Shown here: positions 1-6,152 of the stretch, in pieces
Layout of the letters: each line of letters begins with the position of its first letter
Position numbering within the stretch: position 1 is the first letter of the stretch
Made by a program: the position numbers and the translations under genes
Assembly: GCA_036011305.1 (NCBI GenBank)
Contig: DASCNA010000108.1
Coordinates: forward strand, 1-7,900
Length of the DNA: 7,900 nucleotides
From: DASCNA01 sp036011305
GTDB taxonomy: Bacteria; Verrucomicrobiota; Lentisphaeria; Victivallales; GWF2-38-69
Direction: 5' to 3'
The notes under the pieces: generated by a model
The model's input: the letters and a program-made list of their open reading frames with translations, nothing else
What the model was told of the DNA's origin: nothing
Databases searched by the model: none

Positions 1-1299
1 GGAAGGTGTTTCAGTCACATTTATTAATTCTTTATTTTCTTCATCAATTTTTAAAGAAATTTCTCCAGATATTATTTTTTTATGTTCTTGAGTAAATGTA
101 ATAGCATTATCTATTTTGTACTCTTCGTGATAATCATTAAGTTTCTGTCCAGTAGGTGTTAAATACCCGTCATGAACGAGTACCAGAGGTTGCCCATCAA
201 GAAAACCTTTAAGTTCAAAGCTTCTAGCTATTAAAATATTCTTATAGAATTTTTCCCCAAGATTATAATTGTCATCTTTAGAGTATTTTCCTGCATGCAT
301 TCCAAATTTAAGTTGATCTTCTGAATTAAGAAGTTTCTCTGAAATAATAGTTTTTTGAGTTTCTTGCCAGTCTTTATAAAAATCAAATGCCTCGATGGAA
401 ACCTCATCAAATGGGACTTTTAAGTCAGGATGAATAATTCTTCCATACATATCTTCAGCCATTTCAAATGCCTTTAATATTAATGCTGTTACAAAACCTG
501 TAATACCAAACTTCCCTATTGAATCTGTAAGATTAAACTCTTTTTTTATTTCAATATCATCAGGATTTTTTATACAACCTTTTAATTCATTCTCATTACA
601 GATAAGAGAAAAAAGTCTGTCGGATTTTTTGTCTTGAAAAATATGGCCTATTTGCTGAATGGATTCTGTTATTATTATTTTTTTATCTATCCCAAACCCG
701 GCCCCAAGTGAATATCCATAATTTTCTTTATTACTATTAAAATGTTTTTCACGTTCTATATCGACATATTTCTGAGCTTGTTCTTTTGAAGTAAACTCTT
801 TGGATTTTTCAAAAAAGGGTGATTCTCCTTCTGAGTCAAGATAATAGACTATTTCATCTTCATATTCCGGATCTGCAAAATACACTGTAGCAAGTTCTTC
901 TTTAATTTCATATTTAGAATTATTATTTAATTGATTTTTAATATAATCTGCTGCCTCCCTTTCTCCATATTCACCGACAAAGGCATCGATATCGGTTTTT
1001 TCTCCATCTTTTAATATCAAGTATTTTTCAACGTTTATTTCATCTGCAAGATATAAACCTTCTTTGTTGCAGCTAGTAAGTGGTTTCACTGGGTTACTAA
1101 ATAATTCTTCTACGATTGATTCATTAAGATATTCACTCAATTTTTCTCTTGGAACTTTTCTTTCAAAATCAATTTCATATGAATCGTTTCCATGTCCGCT
1201 ATCATCATAATCAATATTAAATCCGCGTAACATTTCCTGATAAGGATAATATTCAATAAAATCAACACGGGCTCTTTCCCATAATGTAGATTCTGGCAT
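1..1299 (-). CDS. Unrecognised large acidic cytoplasmic protein, 3' end beyond window
   Basis: I do not recognise this protein. The frame from the ATG at 1299 stays open for 433 codons to the left edge, so the C-terminus is missing. It begins MPESTLWERARV and has no signal peptide or membrane segment, so it is probably cytoplasmic unless exported by another route. It is rich in Glu, Asp, Lys, Tyr and Asn. A weak internal duplication joins residues 93-120 and 152-179: both have a Tyr, then Gly-Glu, then at identical spacing Ala and Tyr-Ile/Val. Later stretches include a hydrophobic helix-like part near 262-280 and a turn-rich part near 366-385 (DGQPLVLV, DGYLTPTG). The start is firm: AAGGAG lies 6 nt upstream, inside the end of the lipoprotein gene, whose stop is 1 nt away, so the two are translationally coupled. 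Its place at the end of a T4SS core suggests an accessory factor or a transferred protein, but that is inference. Confidence 0.88.
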   Translation of the reverse strand, partial: MPESTLWERARVDFIEYYPYQEMLRGFNIDYDDSGHGNDSYEIDFERKVPREKLSEYLNESIVEELFSNPVKPLTSCNKEGLYLADEINVEKYLILKDGEKTDIDAFVGEYGEREAADYIKNQLNNNSKYEIKEELATVYFADPEYEDEIVYYLDSEGESPFFEKSKEFTSKEQAQKYVDIEREKHFNSNKENYGYSLGAGFGIDKKIIITESIQQIGHIFQDKKSDRLFSLICNENELKGCIKNPDDIEIKKEFNLTDSIGKFGITGFVTALILKAFEMAEDMYGRIIHPDLKVPFDEVSIEAFDFYKDWQETQKTIISEKLLNSEDQLKFGMHAGKYSKDDNYNLGEKFYKNILIARSFELKGFLDGQPLVLVHDGYLTPTGQKLNDYHEEYKIDNAITFTQEHKKIISGEISLKIDEENKELINVTETPS

Positions 1300-1300
1300 T

Positions 1301-2017
1301 TTAAACTCCTTTTTGAGTTTTTAAAACATTATTATTTTCTTTAGCAAAAGCCTTTTCGGCAGGATCTGAAATTTGCTTTTTATCAATATTTTCAAACTCA
1401 GAAATATAGGATGTACTATCTTTTTTCTGATCAGCCACTTTTGTTTTTAAAGAATCATAATTCTTCTGCATGTTTTCAATTTGTTTGTTGAGCTTTTGCT
1501 GGTTGGCTATCAGTTTTTGATTCTGAGCAATGACCATATTCATTTTTTCTGCTGCTCGATTGATATCTTTTGTTCCCTTCTGAATCGTTTCAGCATATTT
1601 TCTTTTATACTGTGTATTTGCATCTTTCATTTCCATTACACGGTTTTCAAGCTCAGCATAAAGAGGTTTCACATAGGAAGGATTTACATTTTCAGGAACA
1701 ACAACATTCGTTCCTCCAGGAAGTTTAATAGATGGATTAGGTCTTGTGTTCCATGAAGCATTATCTTTTACACGGTACAATACATTTTTTTCATACATAA
1801 TATTATCATTATTAGGGTCAACATACCTTCCTACTGAATAGACTTCTACATTTTCTCCGTTTCTTATATTTGGCAATTGATTACCTCCTATATTTCGACC
1901 TGCAACATATATAGGAACCATCGTTTCAGTCTGAGGTTCTACTTTAGGAACAGAAGAGCATGCGGCAACTGCCAAAGTGAAAGACAAAACACTTGCTTTT
2001 AATAAAATATATTTCAT
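1301..2017 (-). CDS. T4SS-associated lipoprotein, VirB7/TrbH position, with C-terminal coiled coil
   Basis: A 238-residue probable outer-membrane lipoprotein. The N-terminus has a Lys, a hydrophobic stretch and the lipobox AVAAC, giving acylated Cys20. Residue +2 is Ser, not Asp, which favours sorting to the outer membrane. Residues 34-110 form a compact Gly/Asn/Pro-rich segment with the striking stretch VYSVGRYVDPNND (59-71) and an NPSIKLPGG turn. Residues about 117-200 are charged and Gln/Lys-rich, with heptad-like spacing, and look like a coiled coil. Classical VirB7 is a very short lipoprotein that binds VirB9; this is several times longer and nearer in size to TrbH or TraV, so the assignment rests on the lipobox and on lying directly after the VirB10-like gene. 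AAGG lies 9 nt before the ATG within the previous gene's last codons, and only 4 nt separate the two genes. Lipoprotein nature is confident; VirB7 equivalence is inferred. Confidence 0.8.
   Translation of the reverse strand: MKYILLKASVLSFTLAVAACSSVPKVEPQTETMVPIYVAGRNIGGNQLPNIRNGENVEVYSVGRYVDPNNDNIMYEKNVLYRVKDNASWNTRPNPSIKLPGGTNVVVPENVNPSYVKPLYAELENRVMEMKDANTQYKRKYAETIQKGTKDINRAAEKMNMVIAQNQKLIANQQKLNKQIENMQKNYDSLKTKVADQKKDSTSYISEFENIDKKQISDPAEKAFAKENNNVLKTQKGV
1306..1311 (-). promoter_or_regulatory. Ribosome binding site (AAGGAG) of the 1-1299 gene
   Basis: AAGGAG sits 6 nt before the ATG at 1299 and inside the last codons of the upstream lipoprotein gene. It fixes the start of a gene that has no recognisable homologue to guide the choice, and it indicates coupled translation of the two genes. 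Confidence 0.8.
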
Positions 2018-2021
2018 ATAA

Positions 2022-3188
2022 TTAAACCTTTTTTGAGTTGATTTGAGGACTATAAGTTGGATTCATAATAACAGGCCTGCTGTTATCAGTAGATGAGTTT
2101 TTATTATACTCACTGAATAAAGTTTCACCTATTTTTGCCTTATCCATATTGAGAGTCTGTTCTACATAGAGATAAAATCTTGTCCCGGCAGGAACTCTGA
2201 CAAAATACCCTTCACGTAAAACTTTACTCATCATCATGTCTGCATACAAATTAGCACTATCCTGAGTCCCAGATGCAACAGCACCTCCGCCTCCTGCAAG
2301 ATTTGAAAGAACTCCTGTAGCAGTTGCAGGGAGAGATGTAAGACCATCCGTCATTTTTAATGCTATCGCTTTAAGCTGAGCATAGTCTCTGGTATCAACC
2401 GTATACCCACGAATACCTGCCGACATATCAGTTAAACTAAACTTATTTTTCTTTTTCGGTATTTTTCCGTTTTCAAGAGCTATACCGTTAAGTTTAAGTT
2501 CTTTCCCATTATCTTCGTTTCTTGTCCTCCAAACGATAACCCACGAATTACCCGTAAGAACTTTATCTCTTATTGGAGATGCCTTTGCAGAACCATGTAC
2601 CTCTGCACCAGCAGGAATTATCAACTTACCATCATGCCATACATTTTTTATTACTATACCTATAATTGGTGTCTGGGTATTTGCAGTATCAATTGTATTA
2701 ACCAGTTGAACGGGGATCATCCTTCCATAAGGAGCATACTTTTCCATAGGTTTTCTGTTGTTTGCTACTTTTGAAGTATAAAGGTTTAGAGGAGTAACTA
2801 CATATTCTTCTTCTGTGTTGTTAGTTTGTTGTGTTTTATTAGAGCTGGAAAATTGTTTTGTATCTTCATTATTCGTGCCCACGTTACCTTGATAAGAATC
2901 TTTATTATTTTTATACTGTCTTTTTTGTGTAGCATTATTAGATTTACTACTACGTTTTTTGTTTGTATAACCTTCAGTAACAATTTTACCAGGATTTTTA
3001 ACAACACTGCTTTCAACTTCCTGTCCACCAAACTCATTAGTTTTTACAGCAATATCATTTAATGCCAGTTTTACAATAATTGTAATAATACAAAGTATGA
3101 GTCCTATCAAAAGGCCTCTTTTCAGCCATCGACTGAATGGACCTTTTGTTAGAAAGTTTAAAATATTTCTGGACTGATTTCTTAACAT
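2022..3188 (-). CDS. VirB10/TrbI/TraB-like T4SS core protein
   Basis: A 388-residue VirB10-family protein that links inner and outer membranes and forms the core channel with VirB9 and VirB7. A basic cytoplasmic N-terminus is followed by one membrane segment (about 25-43), then a low-complexity Ser/Asn/Lys/Thr/Gln linker (about 60-128). The C-terminal beta domain (about 150-348) carries the family signature: APYGRMIPVQLVNTID at 152-167, IIGIVIKNVW at 175-184, LIIPAGAEVHGSA at 189-201, SWVIVW at 215-220 and, near the end, VRVPAGTRFYLYVEQTL at 330-346. The Ala/Gly-rich part around 284-310 corresponds in position to the antenna segment that crosses the outer membrane in VirB10. The linker is not proline-rich as it is in many relatives. 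The ATG shares one base with the stop of the coiled-coil gene (TAATG), with a weak GCAGG 8 nt upstream, so coupling is likely. Confidence 0.88.
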   Translation of the reverse strand: MLRNQSRNILNFLTKGPFSRWLKRGLLIGLILCIITIIVKLALNDIAVKTNEFGGQEVESSVVKNPGKIVTEGYTNKKRSSKSNNATQKRQYKNNKDSYQGNVGTNNEDTKQFSSSNKTQQTNNTEEEYVVTPLNLYTSKVANNRKPMEKYAPYGRMIPVQLVNTIDTANTQTPIIGIVIKNVWHDGKLIIPAGAEVHGSAKASPIRDKVLTGNSWVIVWRTRNEDNGKELKLNGIALENGKIPKKKNKFSLTDMSAGIRGYTVDTRDYAQLKAIALKMTDGLTSLPATATGVLSNLAGGGGAVASGTQDSANLYADMMMSKVLREGYFVRVPAGTRFYLYVEQTLNMDKAKIGETLFSEYNKNSSTDNSRPVIMNPTYSPQINSKKV

Positions 3189-4303
3189 TAGAAAAGCCTG
3201 CTGAACCAGTTTGAACCATCATCACTCCTGCCGCTTTTATCTATGGTCGATAAAACTACTTTTTCAGGATGTTGGTTATTTTGAGGGTTTTGAAGTTTTT
3301 CATTCAAAGAATTAAGTTCAGTCAAATACTCTGAACGTATTTTTTTATATTGAGATGCAAGGTTATCCTTAGAGGTAGAATATTTTCTATCCAGTTCAGC
3401 TATTTCACTATTATATCTATTTCTATCTTTAGAGTTTTGAGATTTAAGGTTCTCTATTTCTGTATTAAATCTATCTCTATCGGTTTCATTTTGTTCACTT
3501 AATTCTTCTTTTTTAGTCGCAAATTCTCTAGTATTATTTTCCAGGGCTTGATTGTAGGATTCTTTAACAGCTAATAAATCCTGATTATATTTCACTTTGT
3601 CACTGCTTATAATTTTTCTGAGATTATCAAGTTCGTGATTAAAACTGCTTCTATCGAGTTCATTCTGTTTTTTTAACTCTGCTGTTTTAGCTTCAAATAT
3701 CTGCTGATTAAGTTTAATTTTGGAATTATACAATTTCTCTAGATCTTTGATTTTATTCTTATAATCTGTAAGATTAACTGCTCTCTGCTGGTTCAATTTA
3801 TTAATATTTTCAGTATAGATATTTTCCCCGGCTTTTAGCTGCGTTTTATAATTTCCTCTTTCTTTATTAAGCTCCTCTCTCCTAATTTTATTAATGGAAA
3901 CAATTTCACTATTTTGTTTTACTTTCAGCTTTTCAACTTCATTATTAAATGATGCCCGATCAGCTTTGTTCTGATCGGCAAGCTGCCGGAACATTTTATT
4001 AAAATTTGTTCTCTCAAGTTCATTTTGTTTTCTGTAATCACTGAGCATTTTTTCATAAGTTTTTTTCATTGAGTCAATAGTTGCTGATTTTCTTTCAAGA
4101 ATATCTACCATCTGGTCAATTTTGTTTGCACTGCTGCTTTTTAGTTTGGCTATTTCATCTGTCTTGTTTTTGTTATCTTTTATCAGGTTAAGTCTCTGAT
4201 TCAAATTAGTCATTACATTTGGAAGCTGTGAGCTGTTTTCCTGTGCATACAAGAATACTGATAATGTTAAAAGTGCTGCGGTTAAAACTAAGATCTTTTT
4301 CAT
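3188..4303 (-). CDS. Secreted coiled-coil protein with 18-residue repeats
   Basis: A 371-residue exported protein that I cannot assign to a named family. A signal peptide (residues 1-20, MKKILVLTAALLTLSVFLYA, cleavage before Gln21) precedes a short Asn/Leu-rich part. From about 57 to 338 the chain is almost continuous helix, charged and without proline. Within it an 18-residue unit with the consensus Q-N-x-x-D-R-x-x-F-N-x-E-x-x-x-L recurs, clearest at 93-110, 111-128, 213-230, 271-288 and 289-306. The tail (339-371) is Pro/Asn/Gly-rich, then ends SNWFSRLF. The AGAGG ribosome site is 7 nt before the ATG. Lying between the VirB9- and VirB10-like genes, it probably works in the periplasm or outside the cell as a spacer, brace or adhesin-like stalk of the T4SS. 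It could stand in for VirB5, but there is no sequence evidence for that. The coiled coil and export signal are seen; the role is inference. Confidence 0.8.
   Translation of the reverse strand: MKKILVLTAALLTLSVFLYAQENSSQLPNVMTNLNQRLNLIKDNKNKTDEIAKLKSSSANKIDQMVDILERKSATIDSMKKTYEKMLSDYRKQNELERTNFNKMFRQLADQNKADRASFNNEVEKLKVKQNSEIVSINKIRREELNKERGNYKTQLKAGENIYTENINKLNQQRAVNLTDYKNKIKDLEKLYNSKIKLNQQIFEAKTAELKKQNELDRSSFNHELDNLRKIISSDKVKYNQDLLAVKESYNQALENNTREFATKKEELSEQNETDRDRFNTEIENLKSQNSKDRNRYNSEIAELDRKYSTSKDNLASQYKKIRSEYLTELNSLNEKLQNPQNNQHPEKVVLSTIDKSGRSDDGSNWFSRLF
3296..4081 (-). repeat. Degenerate 54-nt (18-residue) coding repeats in the coiled-coil gene
   Basis: Residues about 75-336 of the coiled-coil protein follow an 18-residue period with a hydrophobic or aromatic residue at position 9 (F, Y, I or L) and usually Leu or Tyr at position 16. 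The best copies are at 3920-4027 (two in tandem), 3614-3667 and 3386-3493 (two in tandem). Phase shifts of 4 residues near 231-234 and about 12 residues near 129-140 interrupt the period. Eighteen residues equal 7 + 11, that is five helical turns, as in coiled coils mixing heptads and hendecads. At DNA level the copies are diverged, so this is an old duplication rather than a recent slippage array. Confidence 0.75.
3956..3978 (-). other. Perfect 8-bp inverted repeat inside the coiled-coil gene
   Basis: CCGATCAG and CTGATCGG form a perfect stem with a 7-nt loop. It lies in the codons for the ADQNKADR part of the second 18-residue unit. No U-tract follows on either strand, so it is not a standard terminator. 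It may be a by-product of the repeated Asp-Gln and Asp-Arg codons. Confidence 0.5.
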
Positions 4304-4325
4304 TTTATTGCCTCTTCCCTTATTA

Positions 4326-5354
4326 TTATGAATTATTTAAAGCTTTAAATTGTGCCTGCACTGATGCATATTCTTTATATATGGCATCAATTTTTTTCTT
4401 ATCTGTTGTTGCATTGAGTCTTTCAGAAAGCCTTTGAGCCTGCTGGATAAGCTGCTGTTTTCTAACTGCCATTTTATCTTTTTCACACAATTGATTAATG
4501 CCTCCTGCATCAGCGTTAATCAAAACAACATAATTATTATCAACTGAAAGATTATTTCGCCCCCCTTCTCCTGCTCTTCCTGTTATACAGAAATAAGCCT
4601 GAGTAGTTCCAAATGCCGGAATTGTACCTGATGCATCCGTAAATGATGTAAAGTAGATTTCATCTCCCAGACGAACTGAAATATTCTGAGGATCATATGT
4701 GATAGGTTTATTTGAATAATTTTTTAGATATACCCAGAACACCAATGTATCAATACTGTCAAAACGGTAAATTGTCTGAAGCTTTACTGAGTAATTCTTA
4801 TATCTGAACAATTTATTTACCGATTTATAGCCTACCTTGGCAATCACATCAGGGAACTGCTGGGCATATAATGGATACTGCCTTGCTTTGTCAACAGCAT
4901 CAAGCAGAATTTCAGGAGGTACAGTTTTTGCTTTACCCCCTGAGTATGAAGCAGAAGAAACACTATCGGAAACAAACGTAACAGAAGCATATGCCATGTC
5001 TCGAGGTGTCGGTTTAAGATTAACAACATAAACCTTTCTATTGAATACAATATTAAGAGAACCATGTTCTCCGCCGTTTTCACGCTTTATAAGTTTGATT
5101 GAAAAATAATAATTCCCTGGTGTATATGAAAGAAGATAACTTCCTTTACCTCTAGCTTCTGAAACTACATTTGACCCGTATATCCCCTGTATTGCAGAAG
5201 GAAACATAACAGTTGTAACCGCACCCTGGTTATTTACATTAATTGTGTAGACTATACCGGAATCAAGCATAAACTGCTTGATAGGTGATATGGCTGAGTA
5301 AGCTGACACACAAGTTGATATAAATAAAGCAGATATGATTATATTTTTAAGCAT
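4326..5354 (-). CDS. VirB9/TrbG-like periplasmic T4SS protein
   Basis: A 342-residue exported protein, the best candidate for the VirB9/TrbG component that builds the outer-membrane core with VirB10 and the lipoprotein. The signal peptide is about residues 1-18 (cleavage after VSA). The N-terminal beta domain contains TTVMFPSAIQGIYGSNV (47-63), resembling the Thr-x-x-x-Phe-Pro-x-x-Ile motif near the N-terminus of VirB9/TrbG and also of Bacteroides TraN. A second beta-rich domain (about 184-290) includes LVFWVYLKNYSNKPITYDP and a GTIPAFGTTQAYFCITG stretch. Cys256 and Cys290 could form a disulfide. The last 50 residues (about 291-340) are a charged Gln/Lys/Ala helix, probably a coiled coil, that standard VirB9 lacks. 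The start overlaps the VirB8-like gene by 8 nt, with AGAGGAG 9 nt upstream. Position between the VirB8- and VirB10-like genes supports the call; similarity alone is modest. Confidence 0.72.
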   Translation of the reverse strand: MLKNIIISALFISTCVSAYSAISPIKQFMLDSGIVYTINVNNQGAVTTVMFPSAIQGIYGSNVVSEARGKGSYLLSYTPGNYYFSIKLIKRENGGEHGSLNIVFNRKVYVVNLKPTPRDMAYASVTFVSDSVSSASYSGGKAKTVPPEILLDAVDKARQYPLYAQQFPDVIAKVGYKSVNKLFRYKNYSVKLQTIYRFDSIDTLVFWVYLKNYSNKPITYDPQNISVRLGDEIYFTSFTDASGTIPAFGTTQAYFCITGRAGEGGRNNLSVDNNYVVLINADAGGINQLCEKDKMAVRKQQLIQQAQRLSERLNATTDKKKIDAIYKEYASVQAQFKALNNS

Positions 5355-6150
5355 CTGTACCCACTCCTCTTTTTAAAGGTTCCAATATTAATTTAAATTT
5401 CTTAACAGCCATAGGAAGTGTCAGATTATTCCCAAAACTTGGGTTTTTAACAAGTATAAGATTTAACGTAAAATCCATTCCCTGCTGGAATGTCTGTCCT
5501 CTGAAAAACCCACCTCTGAATATCTGGCCTTTTACCTGTGTATATGCTTTCGTATCTGAAGTTTGAAGAGTATGAACGGTTTTAATTTCTGCTTTTTGAT
5601 GTACAAGACGCTCACGGAACCACTCTTTGTCTTTCTGTACCATTGCATCAACTCTTTTCCCAGCACTTTTTGTAAACACCTGGTCAAGAAGTATCTTTTT
5701 ATCAAGTCCGTTAGGATTTCTGGCGAGAAGAGCAGTGGTTGCAAGCTCTGCAATATAATCCTGTATTGCTGTTGTATTTTTTAAATCCTTTGCAGGACTT
5801 AAGATGAAATCTTTTGAAGGGTCTAGAATAAGAATTCTTTCTCTATTTTTTGTACTCATATAAGTCATTCCTATAGGTTGAACAATAAGGCCTATAAGTG
5901 CAACAAAGAATAACATTTTCCAGAATCTGAGTTCGTACAGAGTTCTACCGAATATTTTTGCAATAAAAGATGTTTTAACTCCAGGTCTTACGACTATTAC
6001 ATCAGATTTTATGACCTCTCCATTAAGTGCATCATTTATTTTGCTCTCGGATTTTGGTTCAACTTCGACATTAGCCTTATCACTCTTTTTCTTGAATAAG
6101 TTCAGCAGAAAACTAATATCAGGAAGCCGGGGCCACGGAAATTTGCTCAT
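5347..6150 (-). CDS. VirB8/TrbF/TraE-like inner-membrane T4SS protein
   Basis: A 267-residue bitopic protein of the VirB8 type, which nucleates T4SS assembly at the inner membrane. About 76 cytoplasmic residues, with a Lys-rich stretch (20-25) and an acidic stretch, precede one membrane segment (about 77-97, FWKMLFFVALIGLIVQPIGM). The periplasmic part (100-267) has the alternating helix and strand character of the NTF2-like VirB8 domain, including the ARNPNGLDKKILLDQVF segment (143-159), comparable to the Asn/Pro-containing region of TraE/VirB8, and strands near 186-210 and 226-256. I chose the ATG at 6150, with AGAGAGAA 7 nt upstream and the previous stop 2 nt away, over the TTG eight codons earlier, which lies inside the upstream gene and has no ribosome site. 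The family call rests on topology, length and gene order more than on a diagnostic motif. Confidence 0.72.
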   Translation of the reverse strand: MSKFPWPRLPDISFLLNLFKKKSDKANVEVEPKSESKINDALNGEVIKSDVIVVRPGVKTSFIAKIFGRTLYELRFWKMLFFVALIGLIVQPIGMTYMSTKNRERILILDPSKDFILSPAKDLKNTTAIQDYIAELATTALLARNPNGLDKKILLDQVFTKSAGKRVDAMVQKDKEWFRERLVHQKAEIKTVHTLQTSDTKAYTQVKGQIFRGGFFRGQTFQQGMDFTLNLILVKNPSFGNNLTLPMAVKKFKLILEPLKRGVGTDA

Positions 6151-6152
6151 GA

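Noticed and set aside
1481..1756. Plus-strand open frame of 91 codons opposite the lipoprotein gene
   Set aside because: Antisense shadow of the coiled-coil region: Cys/Ile/Phe-rich translation, no ribosome site, and the minus-strand frame has a lipobox and family context.
2022..2037. Similar sequence at the ends of the VirB10-like and lipoprotein genes (CTCAAAAA then AGG and a TAA stop)
   Set aside because: The similarity to 1301-1316 is short and explained by both ends carrying a ribosome site for the next gene plus a stop. Not evidence of a duplication or regulatory element.
2798..3037. Minus-strand open frame in another phase within the VirB10-like gene
   Set aside because: Lies wholly inside the better supported VirB10 frame, and its low-complexity Lys/Ile/Leu translation arises from AT-rich codons.
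2826..3062. Plus-strand open frame opposite the VirB10 linker
   Set aside because: Phe/Ile-rich composition is what the complement of Lys/Asn codons gives. There is no ribosome site or plausible domain.
4837..5083. Short open frames on both strands within the VirB9-like gene
   Set aside because: No ribosome sites or recognisable features. The main frame is continuous with a signal peptide and beta domains.
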